Positions 41,262 through 49,721 of a stretch of DNA of 64,000 nt are shown here, piece by piece; positions within the stretch are counted from its first letter, which is position 1, and the number at the start of each line of letters is the position of its first letter. Under the pieces are notes generated by a model, which ran no database searches, was not told the DNA's origin, and was given only the letters and a program-made list of their open reading frames with translations. Position numbers and translations under genes: made by a program. Source of the DNA: Adlercreutzia sp. ZJ141. Its GTDB lineage: Bacteria; Actinomycetota; Coriobacteriia; Coriobacteriales; Eggerthellaceae. The stretch lies in assembly GCF_011038965.1 (NCBI RefSeq), contig NZ_JAAKEB010000003.1, positions 1 to 64,000 of the forward strand, in the 5' to 3' direction.

Positions 41262-44141
41262 ATGTCTCTGTTGGATAAGAGCTTGAAGCGTCGCGATTTC
41301 TTGAAGGCGAGCGCCGCTGCTGCGGCCGCCACCGCCGCTTTGGGAGTCGCCGGGTGCGCGCCCGATAGTAAGGGTGCCTCGGGGGCGGGGTCAGGCGCGG
41401 CCACGCATGAGGTGGCCTCCGATACCGCCATCATCGAGGGAACAGGCGAGTGGATGCCCATTCACTGCCACCAGAACTGTAACCAGATGTGCTTGAACAT
41501 GGGATATGTGGTTGATGGTGTAGTTATCCGTCAGAAGACCGACGACTCGCATGCCGACAGCTTCGACTGCCCTCAGCAGCGCAGCTGCCTGCGCGGCCAT
41601 TCGCTGCGTCAGCAGGTGTACAACGCCGACCGCATCAAGTACCCTATGAAGCGCAAGAACTGGCAGCCCGGCGGCGGCGAGAACGCTCACGGCGAACTGC
41701 GCGGCAAGGACGAGTGGGAGCGCATCAGCTGGGACGAGGCACTTACCTACGTGGTTGACGAGATGAAGCGCGTGTATGCTGAATACGGCGAGAAGGGCGT
41801 TATCTGCAACGCATGGCGTTGGGTGCCGGGTGCGGCGATGTTCCCTGTTCTCGGCGGCGCAATCTACGACTCCGAGGTTGAATCGTTCGGCACGTGGGCT
41901 TTTCAAACCGAGGCTTTAGGTATGTATTCGTGGGGCGACCACCCCGACATTATGATGGCACCCGACAAGTATGACCTGCCGAATGCCGATACCATCGTGC
42001 TGTACGGATGCAATCCTGCATGGTGCCACCATTCCTCTATGTATTGGCTGCACAACGCCAAGAAGTCCGGCACGCAATTTGTGTACGTGGGGCCGAACTA
42101 CAACGAGTCGGCTTCGTCGTTGGACGCTCGCTGGATTCGGGTGCGTCCTGGTACCGACACGGCATTTTTGCTGGCGGTTATCTATGAGATGATTCGCCTC
42201 GACGAAGAGCGCGGCGATATTATCGATTGGGAATTCGTGAACGAGCGCACGGTAGGATTCACGCCTGAGACGATGCCGGCCGACGCGAAACTCGACGAAA
42301 ACTTCCGCGACTATGTGCTGGGTGCCTACGACGATACGCCGAAGACCCCCGAATGGGCCACCGAGATTTGCGGCACGCCAGTAGAAGACATCACCTGGTA
42401 CGCAGAAATGGCCGGTAAGAACAACGCCGTCACGTTCCTACACAGCTATGCATCTTCGCGTTATCTGGGCGCCGAGAACCTGCCTCAGGCGTTCATGACC
42501 GTGTCGGCGCTGGGTGGCCACTACGGCAAATCGGGCCACGGCTCAGCGGCCATTTACACGTGGGATGCGGGCGATTCGGGTTACCGTCTCATTCAGCACG
42601 CTGGCGGCGACTACGGCTACATTGATAACCTGGTAGGTTCGCCTGCGGTGACTGGCCCCGGCAAGAATATCGAAGGCCCCGCTTGGTGGCGCTGCATGCT
42701 GGACGGCAAGTATATCACCACGTCAGATGGCCCCTTTGACCTGGGTTCTTCCGATGCGGTGAACGATCCGACGAAGCTGCGCGCTAACACGCCCACCTAT
42801 CACGAAGCGCAGGAGATGGAAGTCAATCCGCGTCTGCTGATTGCCACCAACTCGAACTTCATGCAAACACGCGGTGACCTGCCCACAGCCATTAAGGTAA
42901 TGCGTCAGGCCGACACGTGCGTGTCCTTCGAGATCAAAATGTCGCTTACGGCTCAGTTCGCCGACATCCTTCTGCCGGTTATCACCCATTGGGAAGGCAA
43001 CGACGATGAGTCGTGGGGTGAGCTTGCGTGGCCGAGCCCCTTTGGCGACGGCAACGGCCAGAAGCAGCGCAAGGACGCGCTTTTGGCGTGGAAGCCGCTC
43101 ATCAAGCCGCTGTACGAGGCTCGAGACGAGAAGCAGGTGTTCCGCGAGATCATCGAGCGCATGGGTGCAAACCCCGACGATGCTTATCCGAAGAGTAACT
43201 ACGACCAGTGGCTTGGCTATTTCTTGGGTATGCGCGAGCTGGCACCCGACTTGTCGAAGTGGGAGCCGGTCATTACCTGGACCGATGCGGACAACGAGAA
43301 GTACCATGCGGATTTCCCGACCCAGGAAGGCAAAGTGGCCTTCGACGACTTCATGGCGCAAGGTTGCTATGTGTGCACGCGCTCCGAAGACGACAAGCGC
43401 AACTATGTGGGGTATCGCGACGACAAGCTGGGTATTGGGAAAGACGGTGAGTCGGTGGTCGTAGCCGATACGGCCTGGCCGCGTCCGTCGGTTTCCGGCA
43501 AGCTGGAAATCTATTGCCAGTTCAAGGCCGACAATGTGAACCGCACGGGTTTGAACCCCGAACCCATCAAGCCTTATGCGAACTACTTCGTGCCGCGGCG
43601 TGGCTATCAAGAAACGTTCGCGAATTGGGAAACCAAGGAGAAGGGTAAGTTCCCCTTGCAGGCGTTCACCCCGCATTACCTGCGTCGTGCACATACATGC
43701 TACGACAACATGGTCTGGACGCAGGAGGCCTTCCGCAACCCGGTGTTCATGAACGCCGACGATGCTGCCGAGCGCGGTATTAAGGCTGGCGACACCGTTA
43801 TGTGCTACAACGACTTCGGCCGTATGCTGCGCATTGCTCAGCCCATGCAGTCGATGATGCCGGGCACGGTTGGTATCCCACACGGACCGCATTCGGTGTT
43901 CGATGAAAGCGACCCCGACAACATCATCGACTGCGGCGGCAGCGAGCAGATGCTTTCTGACCATCAGCTGTCCAATTACTTCCCGCACTTGAACGGCTAC
44001 AACAGCCTGCTTATTGAGATCGAGAAATACGACGGCGAGCCGCTTGTAGAAGACTTCGAGCGTGGGCCGTTCTTGGCTACGGGTGTAGATGATGCCGGTT
44101 TGGCCGCGTATGTGGTGCCGACCGAGACGAAGGAGGCGTAA
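41262..44141 (+). CDS. Tat-exported molybdopterin oxidoreductase, DMSO reductase family
   Basis: A 959-residue DmsA-like catalytic subunit. It has a twin-arginine signal (KRRDFLKASAAAA) with a cysteine after it (GVAGC), then a [4Fe-4S] site CHQNCNQMC...C, the family segment ERISWDEAL, and the C-terminal molybdopterin-binding domain (about 820-950). The ATG at 41262 has AAGGAGG about 9 bases upstream. A ferredoxin subunit and a TorD-type chaperone gene follow. The natural substrate cannot be told from sequence; DMSO, TMAO, catechols and others are all possible. Confidence 0.88.
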   Translation: MSLLDKSLKRRDFLKASAAAAAATAALGVAGCAPDSKGASGAGSGAATHEVASDTAIIEGTGEWMPIHCHQNCNQMCLNMGYVVDGVVIRQKTDDSHADSFDCPQQRSCLRGHSLRQQVYNADRIKYPMKRKNWQPGGGENAHGELRGKDEWERISWDEALTYVVDEMKRVYAEYGEKGVICNAWRWVPGAAMFPVLGGAIYDSEVESFGTWAFQTEALGMYSWGDHPDIMMAPDKYDLPNADTIVLYGCNPAWCHHSSMYWLHNAKKSGTQFVYVGPNYNESASSLDARWIRVRPGTDTAFLLAVIYEMIRLDEERGDIIDWEFVNERTVGFTPETMPADAKLDENFRDYVLGAYDDTPKTPEWATEICGTPVEDITWYAEMAGKNNAVTFLHSYASSRYLGAENLPQAFMTVSALGGHYGKSGHGSAAIYTWDAGDSGYRLIQHAGGDYGYIDNLVGSPAVTGPGKNIEGPAWWRCMLDGKYITTSDGPFDLGSSDAVNDPTKLRANTPTYHEAQEMEVNPRLLIATNSNFMQTRGDLPTAIKVMRQADTCVSFEIKMSLTAQFADILLPVITHWEGNDDESWGELAWPSPFGDGNGQKQRKDALLAWKPLIKPLYEARDEKQVFREIIERMGANPDDAYPKSNYDQWLGYFLGMRELAPDLSKWEPVITWTDADNEKYHADFPTQEGKVAFDDFMAQGCYVCTRSEDDKRNYVGYRDDKLGIGKDGESVVVADTAWPRPSVSGKLEIYCQFKADNVNRTGLNPEPIKPYANYFVPRRGYQETFANWETKEKGKFPLQAFTPHYLRRAHTCYDNMVWTQEAFRNPVFMNADDAAERGIKAGDTVMCYNDFGRMLRIAQPMQSMMPGTVGIPHGPHSVFDESDPDNIIDCGGSEQMLSDHQLSNYFPHLNGYNSLLIEIEKYDGEPLVEDFERGPFLATGVDDAGLAAYVVPTETKEA

Positions 44142-44144
44142 ATC

Positions 44145-44720
44145 ATGAGCCTGGGATTTTATGTTGACCTGGCCAGCTGCATCGGTTGCCGTACCTGCCA
44201 GGTTGCTTGCAAGGATCGTCGCGACATTCAGGTGGCGGGTCCGCGCCTGCGCCGCGTGGACAGCTTCGAGTGCGGAACGTATCCGGATGTAACGATGTTC
44301 CATTTAAACATCTCGTGCAATCACTGCGAAAGCCCGGCGTGCGTGGCAAATTGTCCGACCGGTGCTATGTATAAGGACGAAGACGGTACTGTTCAGCATG
44401 ACGATGAGGCCTGTATCGGGTGTCAGACCTGCGTGAACAGCTGCCCGTATGGTGCACCGCAGTTCATCGAGGAAGATGAAATCGTGCAGAAGTGCGATAC
44501 CTGCCGCGCCTTGCGTGAAGCCGGCTTTGATCCGGTATGTGTGGCAAGCTGCCCCATGCGCGCCATCGAGTTTGGCGAAATGGACGACTTGCGCGCTGCT
44601 CATCCAGATGCCGTGAGCGAACTGCCGTGCACGGAGCCTGCTGCCACTACGACTCCGAACATTCTGTGGGAGCCCACCCGCGGCGCCCAGATGGACGACT
44701 TCGCGGCCGTCACGCTGTAA
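44145..44720 (+). CDS. Four-cluster ferredoxin subunit (DmsB-like)
   Basis: A 191-residue protein with four cysteine groups, including CIGCRTCQVACKD, CNHCESPACVANCP and CIGCQTCVNSCP, for four [4Fe-4S] clusters. It has no signal peptide and probably leaves the cell with the Tat-bearing catalytic subunit. It starts 3 bases after that gene. No membrane anchor gene (DmsC or NrfD) follows, so how it meets the quinone pool is unclear. Confidence 0.92.
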   Translation: MSLGFYVDLASCIGCRTCQVACKDRRDIQVAGPRLRRVDSFECGTYPDVTMFHLNISCNHCESPACVANCPTGAMYKDEDGTVQHDDEACIGCQTCVNSCPYGAPQFIEEDEIVQKCDTCRALREAGFDPVCVASCPMRAIEFGEMDDLRAAHPDAVSELPCTEPAATTTPNILWEPTRGAQMDDFAAVTL

Positions 44721-44727
44721 GCAATAT

Positions 44728-44754
44728 CGGGCGGCCTTCGGGTCGCCCGTTTTT
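44728..44754 (+). terminator. Rho-independent terminator
   Basis: CGGGCGGCC-TTC-GGGTCGCCCG is followed at once by TTTTT. It lies between the ferredoxin subunit and the first TorD-like gene, so it should lower chaperone expression relative to the enzyme. Confidence 0.8.
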
Positions 44755-44769
44755 CAAAGGAGGGGAACT

Positions 44770-45663
44770 ATGACCAGCTTTGCAATTGAGAATGTAACCG
44801 ATTCCGCATCCGGCCTTGCAATCCTGTGCCGCGAGTCTATCGACCTGGAAGCGTTGCTACTCTCGCGTGCTTATTTGTATACGCTGTTCCATAAGCTGTT
44901 GGGCGGTACGCCGGATGCGGCCATGCTGACGGTGCTGCTCTCGGCTGATACGGCCGATGCGGTGGAGGAATTCACTGGTGATAATATTTCCATGCAGGGC
45001 CTCGGTCGTTTCTTGTGCGACCTGCGCGAATGTGTGGACGCGCAAGTGCTGCTTGATGCGGCACGTGACGAGTACACTCGCCTGTTTATCGGTCCGGAAG
45101 CGTTGCCTTGCCAGCCCATCGAGTCGCCCTATCTTACCCATGAGTTGGCCGACTTCCAGGAAAACACCATCGTCGTGCGCCGTATCTATCGTGATCATGG
45201 TTTTGAGTTGGCGCGTCTCATGCGCATTCCCGATGATCACATTGCTACCATGTGTGACTTCATGGCGCGCTTGTCCGAAAGCTCGCTGGATAGTTTGCGC
45301 GAAGGCAGTTTGGAAAAACTTGCGGAATCGTTGCGCGACCAGGAGACGTTTGTGCGCGGACATATGCTTACCTGGGTGAATGACTTTGCTGTGTGTGCTC
45401 GCCGCTCAAAGACGTCGGTGCTCTATCCGCAGATGATCGAGGCGTTGGCAGCATTTGCCACCAACGACGCCACATTGCTATCGGAAGCGGCGCTGTGGGC
45501 CGAAAACACTGCGGCCACCCATGGCTTTGAGGTGGCTATTCCTCTTGGTGTCTCCGCCGATAGTCCCGAGGCTGCTGCGTTTGCTGAACTCCAGGCAACG
45601 TGGGACTGCTTGCGCAAGGTGCACCCCTATGGGATCGAAGATCACGAGTTGGTGATTGTTTAA
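44770..45663 (+). CDS. TorD/DmsD-like molybdoenzyme chaperone
   Basis: A 297-residue all-helical protein of the TorD/NarJ class. The family motif segment is EYTRLFIGPEALPCQPIESPYL. Such chaperones bind the Tat signal and help insert the cofactor. AAGGAGGGG precedes the ATG. It is longer than TorD (about 200) with an extra C-terminal region. Its stop overlaps that of the convergent broken DUF4143 gene by 4 bases. Confidence 0.82.
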   Translation: MTSFAIENVTDSASGLAILCRESIDLEALLLSRAYLYTLFHKLLGGTPDAAMLTVLLSADTADAVEEFTGDNISMQGLGRFLCDLRECVDAQVLLDAARDEYTRLFIGPEALPCQPIESPYLTHELADFQENTIVVRRIYRDHGFELARLMRIPDDHIATMCDFMARLSESSLDSLREGSLEKLAESLRDQETFVRGHMLTWVNDFAVCARRSKTSVLYPQMIEALAAFATNDATLLSEAALWAENTAATHGFEVAIPLGVSADSPEAAAFAELQATWDCLRKVHPYGIEDHELVIV

Positions 45664-46592
45664 GCCGTGAGCGCTCGAATGGGGATAACGTAGATGCCTT
45701 CTTCGGCAACGCGTACGTATTTCCCTATGCCGACGATTACGGCCATAAATTCGGGTGGCTTTGTTCGTGCACGAGGGCTCTCGCAGAGCTTCTTACGAAG
45801 TCGTTTGAGGTTTTCAACGGCGGCGTCGACTTTACTTTCGCTCGTTTTTACCTCGAAGGCCGCCCAGCGTCCATCTACCAATTCGACAATTGCATCCACT
45901 TCAAGTCCGGAGTCGTCGCGATAGTATCGGACGGGGATGGGTCGAGCGAGTTCGTGGGCTCGAGCGTATACAACAAGATCGCGCAGGCACAGGTTCTCAA
46001 AGACCAGGCCAAACGTCTGCCAGTCCTCCATAAGAGCTTGTGGAGACATGCCGAGTGCGGCTATCGCTAGAGAGGGGTCAACAAGGTATCGCTTGGGTTT
46101 AATCTGAAGACGCTTCTTCGAGCGAGAGGGCGGTTCCCATCCAGGTATTTCCATCGTGAGGTAGATTCGACGGAGAAAACTGAGGTAATCGCCAATCTGC
46201 CGATCAGTGAGGTCAGCTCCCGTCGATCCTAGGGTATCCTTCCTGATCGCGACATAGGTGGCGGCTTGCCCCAGGTTGCGTGCTAAGGAAACAAAAATAC
46301 GTTCGGTTGTGAAGGGGTCAAGTCCATAATACGGAGCGCTTTCGTGGTACACTGCGGCAAGATAGTCGCGGGCAACCACTTGTGCATCCATGGGAGCAAG
46401 GTCAATCGCTTCAGGCCAACCCCCTCGGCAAGCGGTTTTGATAAGCTGCTCGGTGTCGTTTTCAACGATGCTGGTGACAGGTGGTTCCTTGAAGAGCTGA
46501 GCGAGCGAAACGGTCTTGCTTGACTCTCCTGACTCAGAAAGCGACATGGGAGACATTTTGATTCGATCGATTCTTCCTGCACCGCTGTGTCG
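45660..46592 (-). pseudogene. 5'-truncated AAA/DUF4143 ATPase gene
   Basis: The frame from ATG 46556 codes for 298 residues matching the DUF4143 C-terminal half (KPKRYLVDPSLAIAALG, GLVFENLCLRDL, DSGLEVDAIVE). Upstream of that ATG the same frame still reads RHSGAGRIDRIK, the family sequence between the ATPase and DUF4143 domains, so the ATG is internal. The N-terminal P-loop ATPase domain is missing; the space is taken by the start of the divergent TorD-like gene. It is probably a remnant, though a short protein could still be made. Confidence 0.75.
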
Positions 46593-46736
46593 TTTACTCG
46601 CTTCGTTGTCAGTATCTTTGCGACTCGTTTTGTGTGCAAAGGTACGTTGGTCTGTAGTAGAAGTGACGATAGAGGGGGCCTGGCCAGTGCACGTCGTGCT
46701 CTGCTGTCGCAGACCAGTTTTCCAAAGGAGACTTCA

Positions 46737-47471
46737 ATGACCATTTCTGCAGATACTTGGCAGGCCCGTGCTGCCATGTGTGAGCTTTTGGCGCTCTCGC
46801 TGCGCTATCCGCAGGATTCGGTGCTCTCCGAAGCGGTGGCATCGGGTGAGTGGTACGAGGCAGCTGACGAGATTGCCGGTGCGTTGGGGCTTGCGTGGTC
46901 GACCGATGAGGTGGCCGCAGATGCACCGGCCGAAAGCGTCTTAGCGCTGCCCGACCCGGCTGAACTACAGAAGAAGCTGCGTGCCGAGGCAACGCGTTTG
47001 TTTGTGGGTGCACCGAAGCCCGAGGTGAGTCCCTATGAGGGCGTGTGGCGTGCGGCTGACGACGGCGTGCAGGCGCTTTTGTTCGTAAACCCGCACTCCA
47101 TGGAAGTCGAGCGCTTCTGCAAGGCGTGCGGTTTGGGCCGCCCTGAAGGTACTAACGAGCCACTCGATGCGGTGGCGACCGAACTTGAGCTTTTGGAATA
47201 TTTGGCTCTGCGAGCTGCTGTAGATGCCGCCGAGACAGAGGGTGACACGCTTTATAAAGACGAAGGTGAAGGCGAAGATACCGATGAAGAGCCCGGCGAT
47301 GTAGTGACTTCGGCCGATTTGCCTGGCGGAAGCCCCGAAGCGGCGTGGAATCAGTTCATGGCCGATCACGCAAAGGTCTGGATGCCGCGCTTTGCCGAAG
47401 CCGTAGTCGAACAATCACGCGTGCTCTTCTACCGTCAGGCTGCTAACCTTTTGGGGGCGTTCATCGGCTAG
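46737..47471 (+). CDS. Second TorD-like chaperone
   Basis: A 244-residue helical protein with the motif EATRLFVGAPKPEVSPYEGVWRA. AAAGGAG precedes the ATG at 46737. It differs clearly from the first TorD-like protein and contains an acidic insertion (about residues 165-188). Two chaperones for one molybdoenzyme suggests that one serves the ferredoxin subunit or another enzyme. The broken DUF4143 gene separates the two. Confidence 0.8.
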   Translation: MTISADTWQARAAMCELLALSLRYPQDSVLSEAVASGEWYEAADEIAGALGLAWSTDEVAADAPAESVLALPDPAELQKKLRAEATRLFVGAPKPEVSPYEGVWRAADDGVQALLFVNPHSMEVERFCKACGLGRPEGTNEPLDAVATELELLEYLALRAAVDAAETEGDTLYKDEGEGEDTDEEPGDVVTSADLPGGSPEAAWNQFMADHAKVWMPRFAEAVVEQSRVLFYRQAANLLGAFIG

Positions 47472-47665
47472 ACATATAAGCTTTCTCACGCCGAGATGCC
47501 CGTTTCGCCATGTGAGACGCTTTGTGGCAACAGGATGTTTCTCATGGTGCGTCGGTGTTGTGAGTCGTAGGGTGGCACGAAGCAATCGTTCATGATGCCG
47601 CTTTGGTGCTATCGAAATGATGCGCTTAGTTTACGCGATACGTGCTCCAAAAAGCTGTTTCTGCT

Positions 47666-48766
47666 CTATTTATTGGTGCCTCTCAAATACTCTGCCAGGT
47701 ACGGAACAGTGATAACAAGCTCTCCGTTGCGCGGAGACGCGATAACGCCGGACGCTAAAAGCCTTGCGCGATACTGTTGAAAGTAGCTATTGGTAAGCTG
47801 GGAATCCTCAAGCACGTCTTTTACCAATACGGCCCCATCGCCTTGACGGGCGATAGTTGTTAGCACGTCGATGTCCTTACGAGAGAGCTCATGGAGTGTT
47901 GGCTGGAAAACATCGGCCTCCAGCTCTGCTTGCGCCGCATAGATGGCGCTTTCGATGCCTTCATCGGTTAGTGCTTCCCCTTTGGCACTCAGTTCCATAA
48001 CGTAGTAGCCAATAAGCTGCAGAAGATAAGGAAAGCCACGAGTGGCCTCGGTAAGCCGCTTGATCTGGTCTTCTGTAATCAGTCGGTTCCCTCTTCGGAA
48101 GGCATCCGAGTAGTACGCGATGATGTCACTTAAAGACAATGGGGAAAGATGGAGTTTCCTTGCCCGATTGAGGAACGTAAGCACCCGATCGTTCAATACA
48201 TCTGATACAGCATGAGGTAGGCCTGCCATGACGATGGCGATATTCTTTCCTTCTCCGGCTAGGTGTTGATAGGTGGAGGAAAGGGTTCGCATGACATCGG
48301 AGTTGGGCTGAACCTCGTCTACAAGCAGAATAACCCCCTTCCCGTTTTCTGCGAGCCGGTCGCATAAGAGGGTGAGCTTTGTTCGGAATCCGTAGTTTTC
48401 GCGAACTTCCTCAGAGAAGGTAAGCCCAAGGGAAAAACCAAGAGCTCCAGCTGAAAACCCCTTTATCTTTGTTTGCTTCTTTGAGATATATTCTGACCCA
48501 GCAAGTTGAATCGACTCAATGATCTCTTCAAGCATGTCTTCGCCTGAAGTTACGCGCGCTGCTACGAAGCCTCGAGCTTTCGCTTCATCGGCGAGCTGGA
48601 GAAGCAAGGCTGTTTTGCCTGTTCCGCGTTGTCCAAGGATAAGAGTTGCCCTATCGCGATGACCGGGCTCACGCTTGATGCCTTCGATGAATTGCTCAAT
48701 GGCATCGTCTCTGCCCACAATACGATCGGGGCGGCTTCCGAAGCTGGGGTGAAAGAGGTTATCCAT
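47666..48766 (-). CDS. AAA-type P-loop ATPase of unknown role
   Basis: A 366-residue ATPase with Walker A GQRGTGKT (about residue 45), Walker B VILLVDEVQ and a C-terminal winged-helix-like region. It resembles the stand-alone ATPases of accessory regions in Actinobacteria. The ATG at 48766 has AGGAGA 4 bases upstream; an in-frame ATG at 48784 lies within the 10-nt repeat. It stands alone, facing the TorD-like gene across a 194-base gap in which nothing is recognised. Function is unknown. Confidence 0.78.
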   Translation of the reverse strand: MDNLFHPSFGSRPDRIVGRDDAIEQFIEGIKREPGHRDRATLILGQRGTGKTALLLQLADEAKARGFVAARVTSGEDMLEEIIESIQLAGSEYISKKQTKIKGFSAGALGFSLGLTFSEEVRENYGFRTKLTLLCDRLAENGKGVILLVDEVQPNSDVMRTLSSTYQHLAGEGKNIAIVMAGLPHAVSDVLNDRVLTFLNRARKLHLSPLSLSDIIAYYSDAFRRGNRLITEDQIKRLTEATRGFPYLLQLIGYYVMELSAKGEALTDEGIESAIYAAQAELEADVFQPTLHELSRKDIDVLTTIARQGDGAVLVKDVLEDSQLTNSYFQQYRARLLASGVIASPRNGELVITVPYLAEYLRGTNK

Positions 48767-48783
48767 GGGCTCTCCTGTCTTCA

Positions 48784-48820
48784 TTTATCATGTTTTATCA
48801 TGGTTTATCATGTTTTATCA
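48784..48820 (-). promoter_or_regulatory. Four 10-nt phased repeats upstream of the ATPase gene
   Basis: TTTATCA recurs with ends at 48790, 48800, 48810 and 48820, exactly one helical turn apart (on the gene strand TGATAAAACA, TGATAAACCA, TGATAAAACA, TGATAAATGA). The last unit ends 18 bases before the start codon. Phased sites would let one protein line up along one DNA face, probably as an autorepressor or filament. Confidence 0.6.
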
Positions 48821-48886
48821 AGGAAGATGTTCCTAGCGCCAAAAAATGAGCGCTATTCCGTTAATTACTAAACACCGGTTGATTGT

Positions 48887-48933
48887 CATTTTGTCCGCAC
48901 CCCCGTGACAAAATGCCCTGACCCTAATGTCAC
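48887..48933. repeat. Inverted repeat plus TGACCCTAATGTCAC word
   Basis: CATTTTGTC (48887-48895) pairs with GACAAAATG (48907-48915), and TGACCCTAATGTCAC follows at 48919-48933. The word is one base from the copies at 16.5 kb and from the arm word at 40.0 kb. It marks the right edge of the second accessory segment. Confidence 0.7.
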
Positions 48934-49010
48934 ACCTGTTCATCGACAAGACGTGGAAGATAGCCTTGGGGCTTGACTGACGGTTGGGTCACTTGGAACT
49001 CCTTTAGCGT

Positions 49011-49047
49011 TTACCAAAATCCGAATTGGGAATTACCAAAATCCGAA
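49011..49047. repeat. Exact 15-nt direct repeat TTACCAAAATCCGAA
   Basis: Copies at 49011-49025 and 49033-49047, 22 bases apart, followed by several GTCGGATG words (49053-49092). On the minus strand an 87-codon frame (49033-49296) crosses the area with protein-like composition but no recognised family; it may be the tail of a lost gene. Apart from the separately listed repeats and the rpmF promoter, the 48767-49393 gap shows no convincing gene. Confidence 0.65.
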
Positions 49048-49288
49048 CGGTATGTCGGATGGCTTGATTGTCGGATGGGTCGGATGTCGGATGTTTTCTA
49101 CGAGTAGTTCGAACAGACCGACACGGCGTATGTGTACACGCTCGTTTTCCAGCGGCAAGCGCGATAGTTCTCCGGATAATAGAGCTTCCTCGCGAACAAG
49201 TTGCATGCTTGACTTGGGGGGAACAACAGGGAGCAACAGGGAGCAACAATTTGCAGTTGCTGTGATGTTTGGGAAAGTTGCGTGTAGT

Positions 49289-49328
49289 ACTTGCACCGTT
49301 TCGCGGCCTTTGTTAATATACCGTTTCG
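49289..49328 (+). promoter_or_regulatory. rpmF promoter flanked by ACCGTTTCGCG repeats
   Basis: TTGCAC (49289-49294) and TAATAT (49312-49317) are spaced by 17 bases. ACCGTTTCGCG occurs exactly at 49293-49303 and 49318-49328, 25 bases apart, bracketing the -10. The repeats may bind a regulator of rpmF-plsX. Confidence 0.6.
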
Positions 49329-49393
49329 CGTGTTTACAGGAGTATCAGCGGAGCGCAGTTTGGGCTGCTCCGGTGTGGAGAAGGAGATAGACC

Positions 49394-49573
49394 ATGGCAG
49401 TACCTAAGCAACGACAGGGCCGCGCCCGTACCCATGCGCGCCGTAGCATCCACGACCGCATCTCGGCTCCCTCGCGTTCCGTGTGCCCGCAGTGTGGTGA
49501 GATGAAGCTTCCGCATCGCGTGTGCCCGAATTGCGGCTTCTACAAGAATCGTGAAGTGATCGAGACTGAGTAA
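49394..49573 (+). CDS. rpmF: 50S ribosomal protein L32
   Basis: A 59-residue ribosomal protein starting AVPKQRQGRARTHARR, with the four-cysteine zinc site in VCPQCGEMKLPHRVCPNCGFY. AAGGAG is 8 bases before the ATG. In most relatives it directly follows yceD (DUF177) and precedes plsX; the plsX link is kept, the yceD link is broken here. Confidence 0.96.
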   Translation: MAVPKQRQGRARTHARRSIHDRISAPSRSVCPQCGEMKLPHRVCPNCGFYKNREVIETE

Positions 49574-49602
49574 ACGCTTCACGAGCAGATTGTCTGCGTA
49601 GC

Positions 49603-49650
49603 AACCTCCCGGACAGATGGATGTGCTCCACCTTCCGGGAGGTTTTCTGT
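49603..49650 (+). terminator. Attenuating terminator between rpmF and plsX
   Basis: AACCTCCCGG pairs perfectly with CCGGGAGGTT, followed by TTCTGTTT. It should leave more L32 than PlsX message. Confidence 0.75.
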
Positions 49651-49721
49651 TTGCTCCGGCTGCTAAGAATCTTACCAGCGTTCGTTTGCGCGCGGCTTGC
49701 GCGGTGAGGAAGTGGATTGAG

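Noticed and set aside
42723-44303. 526-codon minus-strand frame opposite the molybdoenzyme gene
   Set aside because: The plus-strand protein has Tat, Fe-S and molybdopterin motifs; the antisense frame has none.
49033-49296. 87-codon minus-strand frame in front of rpmF
   Set aside because: Protein-like composition in places but no family recognised, it crosses repeats, and no ribosome site is convincing; described only as a possible remnant.
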